NCBI RefSeq assembly: GCF_008698145.1
Contig: NZ_RZNZ01000007.1
Coordinates: 58,789-122,788 of the forward strand
Direction of reading: 5' to 3'
Length of the DNA: 64,000 bases
Source: Bifidobacterium vespertilionis
GTDB lineage: Bacteria; Actinomycetota; Actinomycetes; Actinomycetales; Bifidobacteriaceae
Position 1 is the first letter of the stretch. Every line of letters starts with the position of its first letter. Made by a program: the position numbers and the translations under genes. The notes under the pieces are model-generated. The model had not been told where the DNA came from and searched no databases. It worked only from the letters and a program-made list of their open reading frames with translations. Below, in pieces: positions 33,919 through 45,195 of this stretch.

Positions 33919-35388
33919 TCAGGCGTGGGCGAGCTCGCGCATCTGGGCGGGCTCGATCACCTTCTTGTGCTCGCGGCCCTCCTTGGCGCCCTCGGCGCGC
34001 TCGAAGGCGTCGACCTTCTTCCAGCCGGCGAAGTCGATCGGCCGGATGCCACGGCCTTCCAGCAGGCGGTCAATGGACTCCGGATCGCGATCGGGCGCCA
34101 CGCGGCCACCCTCAGCGGCCTTGGCCAGATCCTCGAGCATGTTCGTCACGATCGCGAGCGCGTCGGACTTGGTGGAGCCGATCAGGCCCACCGGGCCGCG
34201 CTTGGCCCAACCGGTGGCGTACAGACGCTCGCGGATCTCGCCGCCATCCGGCTCGGTGGTGATGCGGCCGTCGCCGTTCGCGTTTGCCAGATGCGCGCCC
34301 TTGGCGTCGTAGGCGATGCCGGGGGCCTCGGCGGGCTGGTAGCCGATCGCGTGGTACACGGCCTCGACCGGGTAGTCGGTGAACTCGCCGGCGCGGTGCA
34401 TCTTGCCGTCGGCGCCGGTTTCGGTGCGCTCCACGCGGATCGCGGTCACCTTGCCGTCCTCGCCCAGGATCTCGGTGGGCGCGGAGTTGAAGTGCACGTA
34501 GTACTTGCGGTCCGCGGGGTTGCCCTCGAAGTCGACGTCGCCGTCGTCCTCCATGTCCTCGGCCATTTCGCGGATGGTGTACAGCTCCTCCACCATCTGG
34601 CGGGTGAGCTTGTCCTTCTGGGCCACCTCGATGGTGTCGTCGTCCAGTTCGAAGTCGTCCTCGTTGATGATGAGCTGCACGCCCGGCAGCTTCTCCATCT
34701 CGCGCAGCTCCTGCACGCTGAACTTGGCCTGGGCCACGCCGCGGCGGATGAACAGGTGGAGCTCCTTGGCCTTGTTGGCCTGGATGCCGGCGTACACGTT
34801 GTCTGGGATGTCGGTCTTGGCCTTCAGGTCGTCCGCGTTGCGCATGAGCTCGCGGGCCACATCCATGGCCACGTTGCCGCCGCCGATCACGGCCACCTTC
34901 TCGGCGGTGAGCGGCCACTCGCGGGCGCCCGTGGGGTAGCCGTCGTACCATTCGACGAACTTGGCGGCGCCGTACACGCCTTCGAGGTCCGCGCCGGGGA
35001 TGCGCAGTGGCTTATCCTTGACGGCGCCGGTGGCGAACAGCACGGCGTCGTAGCGGGCGAGGAGGTCCTCGAGGGTCACGTCCTTGCCGAACTCCACGTC
35101 GCAGTAGAGGTGGATGTCCGGGTTGTCGAGCGTCTTCTCGAGGGCGTCGGCGATGAACTTGATGGAGGGGTGGTCGGGGGCCACGCCGTAGCGGACCAGG
35201 CCGAAGGGCACCGGCAGCTTTTCGAACAGGTCGATGCGGGCCTGCGTGCCAAGGCCCAGGCCCTCGCCCAGCTTCCTCAGCTGGCGCAGGAAGATGTCGG
35301 AGGAGTACACACCGGCGGGACCGGCGCCAATGACGGCGATGCGGAGCTCATTCGCGATGTTTTCAGCAGTATTCGAAGATTCAGTCAC
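33919..35388 (-). CDS. fprA: FAD-dependent ferredoxin-NADP+ reductase, adrenodoxin-reductase type
   Basis: This 489-residue flavoprotein of the FprA family moves electrons between NADPH and ferredoxin in the cytoplasm. The FAD-binding motif is VIGAGPAGVYSSD, with RYGVAPDHPSIK close behind. The NADP-binding motif is VAVIGGGNVAMDVAREL. C-terminal YATGWAKRGPVGLIGSTKSDA is highly characteristic. The GTG start has only a weak SD (AGG). It is single, flanked by repeat regions on both sides. Confidence 0.94.
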   Translation of the reverse strand: MTESSNTAENIANELRIAVIGAGPAGVYSSDIFLRQLRKLGEGLGLGTQARIDLFEKLPVPFGLVRYGVAPDHPSIKFIADALEKTLDNPDIHLYCDVEFGKDVTLEDLLARYDAVLFATGAVKDKPLRIPGADLEGVYGAAKFVEWYDGYPTGAREWPLTAEKVAVIGGGNVAMDVARELMRNADDLKAKTDIPDNVYAGIQANKAKELHLFIRRGVAQAKFSVQELREMEKLPGVQLIINEDDFELDDDTIEVAQKDKLTRQMVEELYTIREMAEDMEDDGDVDFEGNPADRKYYVHFNSAPTEILGEDGKVTAIRVERTETGADGKMHRAGEFTDYPVEAVYHAIGYQPAEAPGIAYDAKGAHLANANGDGRITTEPDGGEIRERLYATGWAKRGPVGLIGSTKSDALAIVTNMLEDLAKAAEGGRVAPDRDPESIDRLLEGRGIRPIDFAGWKKVDAFERAEGAKEGREHKKVIEPAQMRELAHA

Positions 35389-35610
35389 AGATCACAGCCT
35401 ATCGCAACCCGGCGGATCGGGGAAGGGGTTGGCCACAGGGTTCTCGGGGCCTGACCTGTCCGCCGCGGGGAGGATATCCGCGCATCTGGGGCGGATTTGA
35501 CGGTTGGGGCTGGCGACTTACCGGCGGCTTATTGGCGACTTATTGTCCACAGCCAGCCACGCGCCAGTCACTCGCCGGCCACGCGCTGGCCCCACGCTGG
35601 CTATTCGCCG

Positions 35611-35808
35611 AAGTGGGGGCGGATTTCGGCATGTGCAGAATGCTATACATCAAAGTGGGGGCGTCCCGCAGTGGGTCCCAGGCGTCGAGGTCCACGGAAT
35701 TTCGCGGAAATCGCCATGCTTCCACATGGTTTCGGCGCGTTTTGGCGCGTGCAGGCGCCCCCACTTTGATGTATAGCGCTGTGCAACCGGCGAAATCCGC
35801 CCCCACTT
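35611..35808. repeat. 53-bp inverted repeat with AAAGTGGGGGCG (family D, copy 2)
   Basis: Arms 35611-35663 and 35756-35808 have the same ends as copy 1 (AGTGGGGGCGGATTTC... and CATCAAAGTGGGGGCG) but a different middle and an unrelated loop of about 92 bp. The arms keep pairing although their middles differ from copy 1. The rest of 35389-35874 holds another GGGGCGGATTT word (35485) and a lone DnaA-box-like TTGTCCACA (35542). No gene is present. Confidence 0.85.
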
Positions 35809-35874
35809 TGCTATATAGCCCGCCCCGAGTCGGCTCGGGCTACCAGCCCGGCTCTCAGTGCCGAGCACCGGCGC

Positions 35875-38202
35875 TCAGTCCCGGTCGAGGACGGCGGTCA
35901 GCGCCCACAGGATGCTCACCACGTCGATGCCCTCCTGCAGGAACGCGCCCACGACCACCGGAATGATGTCGAAGGCCGCCGCGACCATGCCCACGACCGC
36001 GAGCGCCAGACCGAGCAGCACCGCCTGCAGCATCACGCGGCGGGTTCGGCGTGCGATGGCGATGGACTGCGGCACGGCGGAGATGCTGTCGTTCATGATC
36101 ACGATCTGCGCGGACTCGGAGGCGGCCGTGGATGTGCCGTCGGTCATGGCCACGCCGAGGTCGGCCGCGGCCAGGACAGGGGCGTCATTCACGCCGTCGC
36201 CGACCATCATGGTCACCGCGCGGGAATTGCGGGCACCGCGAGGTCCCGGCTCGCCGCCAGCCGCGCGGACCGCCTCGACCTTATCCTCCGGGAACAGCTC
36301 GGCGCGCACGTCGTCGATCCCCACTTCCCCGGCGATGACTTTGGCGGAGGCCTTCTTGTCGCCGGTGAGCATGGTGACCGCGCGCACGCCGAGCGCGCGC
36401 AGGCGCCCGACCGCGGCCTTGGCGTCGGCGCGCGGCACATCGCGCAGCACAATGCGGGCGACAAGCACGCCATCCACGGACACGTAGGACGCCATCTCGT
36501 CCGGCTGCAGCATGCCGAAGCGGGTGCGGATGGCCGCGTTGGAGCGGCTGGGGTCCGTCGCACCGGCCGCAGCCGCAGCCGCACCCGCGACCGGCTGGAA
36601 CCCGTCGGCCGCCGCATTGGCGAACGAGAGCCTGCCCACGCGCACGTCATGCCCATTCACCTCGCCGGCCACGCCATGCCCAGACTCCTCATGGATGTTC
36701 CGGACCACCGGGTAGTCGCGCAGGGACAGCCCGTCGATCCCGGAGGCGTCACCGGTTCCGAACCGCCCGTCGCCCGCCACGAATTCCGGGCACGCGCGCC
36801 GCCCGTCGTCGAACCGCTCGCGCAGACGGCCCATGGCCTGGGCGCCGGCCTTCGCGATGCCCTTGGACAGAATGTGCACGGAGTAGCCCTCCACCACGCC
36901 GGCCAGCATGAGCACATGGTCCCCATCGAGCTGGGTAGGGGCGCCCGGCAGCATCTCCACGCGCACGACCTGCGGCTGCTTGACGGTAAGCGTGCCGGTC
37001 TTGTCGAAGAACACGTGCGTCACGCGCCCCAGCCTCTCGAGCACGTCCTGCGTCTTGATGAGCACGCCGGTCTTAGCGAGCCGCCCGGTGCCGGCCACAT
37101 ACGCCACGGGCGCGGCGATCAGCAGCGGGCACGGCGTGGCGAGCACGAGCACCTGCGCGAACCGGGTCGGCGTGCCGGCGAACCACCACGCCAGACCGGC
37201 GATGATCAAGGACAGCACGGTGAAGGGCACGGCCAGCCGGTCGGCGGTTTTCACCACGGCCGGCCTCGATTCCCTGGCCCCGGCAACGAGTTCGAGGATG
37301 TGCTGGTACTGCGATTCGGCGGCGGGCTTGGCCGCGCGCATGGTCAGTGTGGTCGATCCGTTGATCGCGCCGGACATCACGCGCGCACCGGCGAAGACCT
37401 CGCGGGGCAGGGGCTCGCCGTTGATGTTCGACAGGTCGAGCGTGGCCGATCCGCTCAGCAGCGTGCCGTCGACGGGCACCGTTTCGCCGGGCAGCACCAC
37501 GAGCGCATCGCCGACAGCCACGTCCTCCACGGGCACGGTGCGGAAATGATTCGCGCCGGATGCGGCCGCGCCCCCTGATCCATCCGGGTCAAACGCAAAC
37601 CCAGCCGGCCGAGCCAACGACCCGGCCGCCCCAGCCATCACATGACGGAAGCCCTGCTCATCCCCTTCACCGCGATCCGCCCGATTCTCCGCCGCGCTGC
37701 CGCCCGCTGCCGCGCTCACGCCTGCGCCCGCCCCCACGCCCGGCAGTGCGACCACATGAGCCACCCGCGGCGCGGCCTGCATCAGCGCGGTCAGGCTGCC
37801 TTCCGCGGCGGACTGCGCATACCCCTCGATCGCCTCGCCCGACGCGATCATCAGCGTGACCGCCCAGGCCGCCCAGTACTCTCCCACACACAGCGTGGAC
37901 AGGATCGCCATGATCGCCAGCAGATCGATGCCCACCTGGCCATGGCGCAGATCGTCGATCATGCCCAACAGGGTGTCCACCACCGTGTACACCACCAGCA
38001 CGATCACCACCCACTGCCCCATGCTCGGGTTGGGGGACATCCCCCACAGGCCCAACTGGCCCCACGGTGCCGCGGCTCCCCACGGCCGCCAATCCCACAG
38101 CATGGCAAGCGGCACCGCCGCGGCCACCACCACGGGCAGTAGGGGTACAAGTTTGCAGATTTCGACGGTCTTGCCGACGATTGTGCCAATCGAGGCGCGC
38201 AT
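35875..38202 (-). CDS. P1B-type heavy-metal transporting ATPase
   Basis: This ATPase (about 775 residues) has no N-terminal metal-binding domain. Membrane helices are followed by the actuator loop, then LATPCPLLIAAPVAYV (CPx-type motif in the form TPC), VFFDKTGTLTVKQ (phosphorylated Asp), VTMLTGDKK and MMVGDGVNDAPVLAAADLGVAM. The actuator motif reads INGEP where TGE is usual. TPCP-type members are often linked to Ni/Fe/Co efflux, but the metal cannot be read here. AGGAG sits six bases before ATG 38202. Low-complexity Ala/Gly inserts occur near 190-250. Two C-terminal helices end the protein. Confidence 0.88.
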   Translation of the reverse strand: MRASIGTIVGKTVEICKLVPLLPVVVAAAVPLAMLWDWRPWGAAAPWGQLGLWGMSPNPSMGQWVVIVLVVYTVVDTLLGMIDDLRHGQVGIDLLAIMAILSTLCVGEYWAAWAVTLMIASGEAIEGYAQSAAEGSLTALMQAAPRVAHVVALPGVGAGAGVSAAAGGSAAENRADRGEGDEQGFRHVMAGAAGSLARPAGFAFDPDGSGGAAASGANHFRTVPVEDVAVGDALVVLPGETVPVDGTLLSGSATLDLSNINGEPLPREVFAGARVMSGAINGSTTLTMRAAKPAAESQYQHILELVAGARESRPAVVKTADRLAVPFTVLSLIIAGLAWWFAGTPTRFAQVLVLATPCPLLIAAPVAYVAGTGRLAKTGVLIKTQDVLERLGRVTHVFFDKTGTLTVKQPQVVRVEMLPGAPTQLDGDHVLMLAGVVEGYSVHILSKGIAKAGAQAMGRLRERFDDGRRACPEFVAGDGRFGTGDASGIDGLSLRDYPVVRNIHEESGHGVAGEVNGHDVRVGRLSFANAAADGFQPVAGAAAAAAGATDPSRSNAAIRTRFGMLQPDEMASYVSVDGVLVARIVLRDVPRADAKAAVGRLRALGVRAVTMLTGDKKASAKVIAGEVGIDDVRAELFPEDKVEAVRAAGGEPGPRGARNSRAVTMMVGDGVNDAPVLAAADLGVAMTDGTSTAASESAQIVIMNDSISAVPQSIAIARRTRRVMLQAVLLGLALAVVGMVAAAFDIIPVVVGAFLQEGIDVVSILWALTAVLDRD

Positions 38203-38441
38203 GGGAAACTCCTTACGCTGGTATCCGGGCCGTCCGCACGGGCCGCAACCGCGCGACCACAGGCGGCACAAGCCACCACAAGTCCCACGGTCGCTTACAA
38301 CGCGCGACCGGCTAATTGCCTGTCACGCCTTGTTAAACCCATCGCTGCGGAAGACCTTGAACCACCCGCCCAGCCACTGGCCGGCGAACAGCTCGGCATC
38401 CCCGCCTCGATACACGGCGTAAAGATTCGCCCCCAATATAA

Positions 38442-38485
38442 CAAGCCCCCGCGAACAACGCCAATCGGCGCGCCACGGGGGCTTG
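38442..38485 (-). terminator. Terminator after the GPH symporter gene
   Basis: CAAGCCCCCG (38442-38451) pairs with CGGGGGCTTG (38476-38485). On the minus strand the stem is followed by TTATATTGG, a modest T-rich tail. It lies 45 bp after the symporter stop codon. The remaining spacer to the ATPase start has no other visible feature. Confidence 0.65.
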
Positions 38486-38528
38486 GGCAGGATCACGGGT
38501 CAACGCGATGAAGGGACCCGTCACACGC

Positions 38529-40103
38529 CTACATCTCGGGCTTGGCCGGCCAGAGGCTCTCGTACGGATGACCGGTGAGCTCCTCGCACACCTTGCGGGC
38601 CTCCGGCGTCACATCGGCCTTGGATCCGCCGGCCTCCAGACGCTCGATCTCGTCCTTGAGCACCTGATGGGTCTCGCGGTTCAGGAACACCATGCGGGAC
38701 AGGACCAGCGCCGCCACGATGAACACCAGCGTGCCGATCAGGAACACCAGGCCGATGCCCATGCGCACGTCGTCCGGCGTGGTGCCGTAGTTCTTCATGG
38801 CCTTGGCGTCGTAGCCGGTGAACGCGAGCAGCAGGCCGGCGGCCCAAGTGGCGATCGCGCCCGTGGACTTGCGGAAGAAGGTCATTACGGAGGCGTACAG
38901 GCCGGTGCGATCGGCGCGGGTCATGATGTAGTCCACATCGGCCATGAACGGGAACAGGTTCCACGGGGTGAACTCGAGCAGCGCGCGGCCGCACTGGTAG
39001 ACCAGCGAGACGACCAGCAGGATCGCGAACGGGGAATCGAGCCTGAGCAGCCAGGTCACGCCGTAGCCGACCATGGAGACGATGACCAGCCAGTACGACA
39101 GGCGGAACAGGTAGCGCGGGCCGTGCGACACCATGAGCGGCACGGCGCCGATCGTCACGAGGATGCCGACGATCGACAGCGCCTGGAACGTCCACGCCCA
39201 GCTCTCCTGGCTGCCGTACACGCAGCACACGATGAACGTGGGCAGCAGCGTGGAGTAGAAGTCCTTGCCAGTGAAGGACAGCAGGTAGACGCCCAGATGC
39301 ACGCGGAACGCCTTGTTGCGGAAGGTGTCGCGGTAGCCGCGGATCGACAGTTTCAGGAATTCGAGCGTGGACAGGCTCGGGCGGGCATCGAGCTCGGTCA
39401 GGAACTCCGGGGTGAGCGGGCGCTCCCAGGTGCCGCGGTAGGTGACGAAGATCGCGACCACGAACAGGATGGTCCACGCGACGCCGGCGATCAGGTAGGC
39501 GTTGGGGTTGTTGGCCTGCTTGAGCGCGGCGAGGATCAGGAAGACCATGGCCGTGCCGGTGGCGGAGATGATCATGCGCGAGCCGGACAGGACCGTGCGC
39601 TCGCGGTAGTCTCGGGTCATCTCGGTGGGCAGGCACTCCCACGGCACGAGCATCATGGCGATGATCATCTCCATCGCCACGTACACCACAAGGTAGTACC
39701 AGAAGTTCGGCTGGCCGTCCGCGCCCTGCACGTTAATCCAGAACAGCGGGAAGACCGCCAGGAACATCACGCCGCCGATGAGGATGAAGAAGTGGCGGCG
39801 GCCGAACAGCTTGCCCAGGCGGGTGCGGTAGAACTCGTCGGTGATCTGGCCCAGCACCAGATTCCACACGCAGTCGACGATGCGCCCGGCCGCGGCGATC
39901 GTGCCCGCGAGCGCGGGGTTAAAGCCCTGCGCGAGTGTGAGATAGGCGAAGATGACGCCGGAGACGATGTTGTTCCAGCCGCCGCCCATCAGGTCCATCA
40001 TGCCGTACATCAGACCGCGCTTGACGTTGATCGGGCGCGGGGTGTACACCCACCGCTTGGTCAGGTCGACGTTCGCGCCGTCGCCATTGCCGGATTGCCG
40101 CAT
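38529..40103 (-). CDS. MFS sugar:cation symporter, GPH family
   Basis: This 524-residue, twelve-helix permease is of the glycoside-pentoside-hexuronide family. The N-terminal MYGMMDLMGGGWNNIVSGVIFAYLT and GRIVDCVWNLVLGQITDEFYRTRLGKLFGRRHFFI (the D..GxxxD motif of loop 2-3) are characteristic. It probably imports a plant or host glycoside or uronide. The C-terminal 50 residues are cytoplasmic and polar. AGAGGAAG precedes the ATG. There is no glycosidase beside it. LacI-type operator words lie just upstream. Confidence 0.9.
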   Translation of the reverse strand: MRQSGNGDGANVDLTKRWVYTPRPINVKRGLMYGMMDLMGGGWNNIVSGVIFAYLTLAQGFNPALAGTIAAAGRIVDCVWNLVLGQITDEFYRTRLGKLFGRRHFFILIGGVMFLAVFPLFWINVQGADGQPNFWYYLVVYVAMEMIIAMMLVPWECLPTEMTRDYRERTVLSGSRMIISATGTAMVFLILAALKQANNPNAYLIAGVAWTILFVVAIFVTYRGTWERPLTPEFLTELDARPSLSTLEFLKLSIRGYRDTFRNKAFRVHLGVYLLSFTGKDFYSTLLPTFIVCCVYGSQESWAWTFQALSIVGILVTIGAVPLMVSHGPRYLFRLSYWLVIVSMVGYGVTWLLRLDSPFAILLVVSLVYQCGRALLEFTPWNLFPFMADVDYIMTRADRTGLYASVMTFFRKSTGAIATWAAGLLLAFTGYDAKAMKNYGTTPDDVRMGIGLVFLIGTLVFIVAALVLSRMVFLNRETHQVLKDEIERLEAGGSKADVTPEARKVCEELTGHPYESLWPAKPEM

Positions 40104-40136
40104 TGCTTCCTCTTTTCAGTGCGTTCCAGATCGCTT

Positions 40137-40155
40137 GCGAACCGTTTCAGTTCGC
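40137..40155 (-). promoter_or_regulatory. Candidate LacI-type operator of the GPH symporter
   Basis: On the minus strand, inverted repeat GCGAAC...GTTCGC surrounds CTGAAACG, 34 bp before the start codon. The word CTGAAACG recurs at 40194-40201 (within ACTCTGAAACGAGT) and 40343-40350. Bifidobacterial LacI regulators often use TGAAACG-containing sites. The regulator is not nearby. Confidence 0.55.
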
Positions 40156-40389
40156 CGGCCGCCCCTCAGCGGCCCGCTCCATAGCTTAGGACTCTGAAAC
40201 GAGTCAGAATGACGATCCGGGCGCGTAAATCCTTTTACTTATTGGTGATAGAGGACGCTGCCGGCACGCGAGGCCGACGGGCTTGATTGCGTACCGAGCA
40301 TGATCGCGCTGATTTTCTGCGGTTTTCGATGATTTGCAATACCTGAAACGATCAAAATGTGATCACGGTCACAACGGGCTTCCTGCGGG

Positions 40390-40417
40390 GCAACACCATG
40401 CAATTGCATGATGTTGC
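40390..40417. repeat. 28-bp near-perfect palindrome upstream of the GPH gene
   Basis: GCAACA-C-CATGCAATTGCATG-A-TGTTGC is a palindrome with a single mismatched pair and no loop, the form expected of a dimeric protein-binding site rather than an RNA hairpin. It is 287 bp from the symporter start, at the edge of the family A array. Confidence 0.7.
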
Positions 40418-40532
40418 CTTGGGTGGGATGGGACTTTGAGGCTCCCTTTGAGTGGATGGGGCACGACGAGGTGCGACGGAGCACGGTGATCGGCCATACG
40501 ATTTCGCAACTCGGGCTGCTGCGACGAGGGGC

Positions 40533-40724
40533 GTGACGAGGAGCGTGACTTGGGGCGTGACATGGTGTGTTTGTGACATGGCGTGTGACCTGGCGTGCCC
40601 ACCCCGTGTCACACGGGACTCAAAATGGCGGAATTCCAAGGGTTTTCGGACCCCACCCCACGTCACACCACACACCGCGTCACACCCCATGTCACAACAC
40701 ACCCCGGGTCACACGCCCCGTCAC
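40533..40724. repeat. Inverted GTGAC iteron array (family A, copy 2)
   Basis: Five or six GTGAC words on the left and five or six GTCAC words on the right flank an apex at 40617-40665 whose AAAATGGCGGAATTCC resembles the reverse complement of the apex of copies 1 and 3. Spacing is again mostly 12 or 18 bp. The array lies between htrA and the GPH gene, which point the same way. Confidence 0.82.
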
Positions 40725-40744
40725 GGATACGACCATCCGGCAAT

Positions 40745-40865
40745 CCGTCATCCTGAGCGCAGCGCACAGCGCGAAGTCGAAGGATCCTTGGCATTTTTCA
40801 CCAAATCAAGGCTTCCGATTGGTGCGGGAAGTTAAAGATCCTTCGCTTCGCTCAGGATGACGGCG
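40745..40865. repeat. BIME-like pair after htrA
   Basis: Left half GTCATCCTGAGCGCAGCGCAC...GGATCCTTGG and right half AAAGATCCTTCGCTTCGCTC...GATGACGG flank a spacer ending GGTGCGGGAAGTTAA. The downstream 145 bp to the htrA stop include a weak stem (GCGGCCGG/CCGACCGCC) that may end htrA. Confidence 0.82.
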
Positions 40866-41012
40866 GGAGAAGCGCACCGCACCATCGAGCCCACTCCAAC
40901 GCAAAAGGCGGCCGGCCCTGCAAAGGGACCGACCGCCTTCGGATTCACCGGCTCGGCGCGGAATCAGTCATGCACTGCCCCGCGCCGAACCATGCGGCTT
41001 GCACCGTTCGAA

Positions 41013-42938
<1,926 letters not shown>

Positions 42939-43184
42939 ATTGTGCTCCTTAAATTCCTGATCGCTTTGGTTGCCATTCCCGGCATCGCCTCCGCGAACCG
43001 CTACCTAAGAGTAAAGGCACTTGCTCTGGAAGTTTCCTGAATGTTCTTTGAAAGGGGCTGTGGAATCTTCCGTCAGTTTCGCGAATATCGGCGGCGGATG
43101 GAGGAATCGGAAGATGGGACGTCCTCGGAGCCGGCAGGCGGACGACCACACGCCCGGATCCGCCCGGATCCGCCCAGTCGACGG

Positions 43185-43360
43185 CACAACTGGGCAGATC
43201 GGGCTCTCCGATTCGCTCCGATTCGCAAACTGGGCAGATCCAGTCATCTGGACCCCCAAATCGGCCGGTTCCCGACCAGATCTGCCCAGTTTGCCAAAAT
43301 GGCGTCCTACTTTGCCCAGTCTGCACATGCCATGCCCGGATCTGCCCAGTTCTGGGCCCC
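43185..43360. repeat. GGGCAGATC palindrome cluster (family B, copy 3)
   Basis: Pairs of AACTGGGCAGATC and GATCTGCCCAGTT lie around the family segment CAGTCATCTGGACCCCCAAA. It sits in the divergent spacer between htrA and tgt, directly followed by the family G palindrome. Confidence 0.82.
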
Positions 43361-43363
43361 GCC

Positions 43364-43441
43364 CATCCACGGAACTCGAATTTCCAATCCAGACCGTTGG
43401 AATTCAGCCAGTCGGATTCAGAAATTCGAGTTCCGTGGATG
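43364..43441. repeat. Perfect 21-bp inverted repeat upstream of tgt (family G)
   Basis: Arms 43364-43384 and 43421-43441 (core CCACGGAACTCGAATTTC) are fully complementary with a 36-base loop. The right arm ends 67 bp before the tgt start. The word CCACGGAAC is shared with the arms of the palindrome at 47335-47417. Confidence 0.85.
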
Positions 43442-43508
43442 GGATGGCGGAGAATGACAGCCCGGAACGATCGGCCCGCCAACCCGCCCGGCCCGCTACA
43501 GTGGAGCC

Positions 43509-44810
43509 ATGACGTCATTACTGGAACACCCCCGCGGCGCCGAACCGGGCAAGCCCGGCGATCGCAGCGCCTTCTCCTTCGAGACCATCACGCGACTGCC
43601 CAACACCGCCGACGGACTGGGCCGCGACGGCGCGCGCTACGGCCGCACCGGCATCATCCACACCCCGCATGGAGACATCAGAACCCCCGCGTTCGTCCCC
43701 GTGGGCACGCAGGCCGCCATGAAGGGCGTGCTGCCCGAGCAGATGAAGGAGTTGGGCGCGCAATGCCTGCTCGCCAACGCCTTCCACCTGTTCGAGCGCC
43801 CGGGCGAGGACACGCTCGATCTGGCCGGCGGACTCGCGCGCTACATGAACTGGGACGGCCCCACCTACACCGATTCCGGCGGCTTTCAGGTGCTCTCGCT
43901 CGGCGCCGGCTTCAAGAAGACGCTCGCCATGGACGTGACCGGGCTCAAGTCCGACGATGTGATCGCCGAAGGCAAGCAGCGCCTCGCATTCGTGGACGAG
44001 GACGGCGTGACCTTCAAGTCGCCCCTCAACGGCGACGAGCACCGCTTCTCCGCGGAGATCTCGATGGGCATCCAGCACAAGCTCGGCGCGGACATCATGT
44101 TCGCCTTCGACGAACTGACCACGCTCATGAACACGCGGTCGTACCAGGAGGAGTCCGTGGAGCGCACGTTCCGATGGGCGCGTCGCTGCGTGGCGGAGCA
44201 CCAGCGGCTCACCGAAGCGCGCCTTGGCAAGCCGTATCAGGCGCTGTTCGGCGTGGTGCAGGGCGCGAACTACGAGGATCTGCGCCGGCGCGCGGCCTCG
44301 CAGATCGCCTCGCTCGACTTCGACGGCGTGGGCATCGGCGGCGCGATCGAAAAGCGCATCCTGGGACAGACCTGTGCGTGGATCTGCGACGAGATGCCGG
44401 AGGACCGCCCGCGTCACGTACTGGGCATCGCGGCCGTGGACGACATCTTCGCCGCGGTGGAGAACGGCGGCGACACGTTCGATTGCGTGGCCCCCGCCCG
44501 GTGCGCCCGCAACGGCGCGGTATTCACGCGCGACGGCCGATGGAACATCAAGCGCGCGCAGTTCAAGAACGACTTCTCCCCCATCGAGGCCGATTGCGAC
44601 TGCTACACGTGCCGCCACTACTCGCGATCCTACGTGGATCACCTGCTGCGCGCCCGCGAATACAACGGCTTCACGCTGGCCACGATCCACAACGAGCGGT
44701 TCTTTGTGCGCCTGCTCGACGAGATCCGCGCGTCGATCGACGGCGGCTACTTCGACGACTACAAGCGCGAGACGCTGGCCCGGTTCTATGCGAATGGGTC
44801 GCGTGGCTGA
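43509..44810 (+). CDS. tgt: tRNA-guanine transglycosylase
   Basis: This 433-residue enzyme exchanges guanine 34 of GUN-anticodon tRNAs for a queuine precursor or queuine. Motifs: YTDSGGFQVLSLG (substrate pocket, near residue 121), FDELTTLMNTRS (nucleophile region, about 200), GIGGAIEKRIL, and the zinc site CDCYTCRHY (about 363) with the later His. No queuosine synthesis genes are nearby, so salvage of an imported base is possible. GGAG lies only two bases from the ATG, so the start is slightly uncertain. It is single, preceded by family B and G repeats. Confidence 0.96.
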   Translation: MTSLLEHPRGAEPGKPGDRSAFSFETITRLPNTADGLGRDGARYGRTGIIHTPHGDIRTPAFVPVGTQAAMKGVLPEQMKELGAQCLLANAFHLFERPGEDTLDLAGGLARYMNWDGPTYTDSGGFQVLSLGAGFKKTLAMDVTGLKSDDVIAEGKQRLAFVDEDGVTFKSPLNGDEHRFSAEISMGIQHKLGADIMFAFDELTTLMNTRSYQEESVERTFRWARRCVAEHQRLTEARLGKPYQALFGVVQGANYEDLRRRAASQIASLDFDGVGIGGAIEKRILGQTCAWICDEMPEDRPRHVLGIAAVDDIFAAVENGGDTFDCVAPARCARNGAVFTRDGRWNIKRAQFKNDFSPIEADCDCYTCRHYSRSYVDHLLRAREYNGFTLATIHNERFFVRLLDEIRASIDGGYFDDYKRETLARFYANGSRG

Positions 44811-44819
44811 GCCGTAAAG

Positions 44820-44845
44820 CCGGCAGTCCGGTGGACTGCCGGTAG
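44820..44845 (+). terminator. Hairpin after tgt
   Basis: CCGGCAGTCC and GGACTGCCGG enclose a three-base loop about ten bases after the tgt stop. There is no T-run, so its role as terminator is a guess. Further GC-rich stems follow before the BIME cluster. Confidence 0.5.
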
Positions 44846-44937
44846 GCGAAGCCCGAGCCGCCACCACGGCGGCGAGGGTCGAATTGAGTCTCATCCGAAG
44901 GACGAGTCCCTAATTGCAGGGCCGAAGGCGAGTCTCA

Positions 44938-45195
44938 ACGTCATCCTGAGCGGAGCCGCGACTCAGTGCGCGATGACGAAGGATCCTTCAGCTTCGCTCA
45001 GGATGACGTTGATACTGGTTAGACGGGGAAAGACCCATACCGTCATCCTGAGCGGAGCGCAGAGCGCGCAGCCGAAGGATCCTTCGTCATTACGCACTGG
45101 CCATTGGTGCGGGAACGTTAAGGATCCTTCGACTTCGCCCTATCGGGCTTCGCTCAGGATGACGAGGGGGCTGCACATCGTCATCCTGAGCACAT
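44938..45195. repeat. BIME-like cluster between tgt and the AEC transporter
   Basis: A compact pair (about 44939-45007) is followed by a full pair (about 45041-45163) with spacer TTACGCACTGGCCATTGGTGCGGGAACG. A last half-element (45179-45190) touches the AEC stop codon region, so the repeat forms the 3' end of both convergent genes. Confidence 0.86.

Noticed and set aside
35542..35550. DnaA box (TTGTCCACA), possible origin
   Set aside because: Only a single good box is present, with no cluster, no A/T-rich unwinding region and no dnaA or dnaN nearby.
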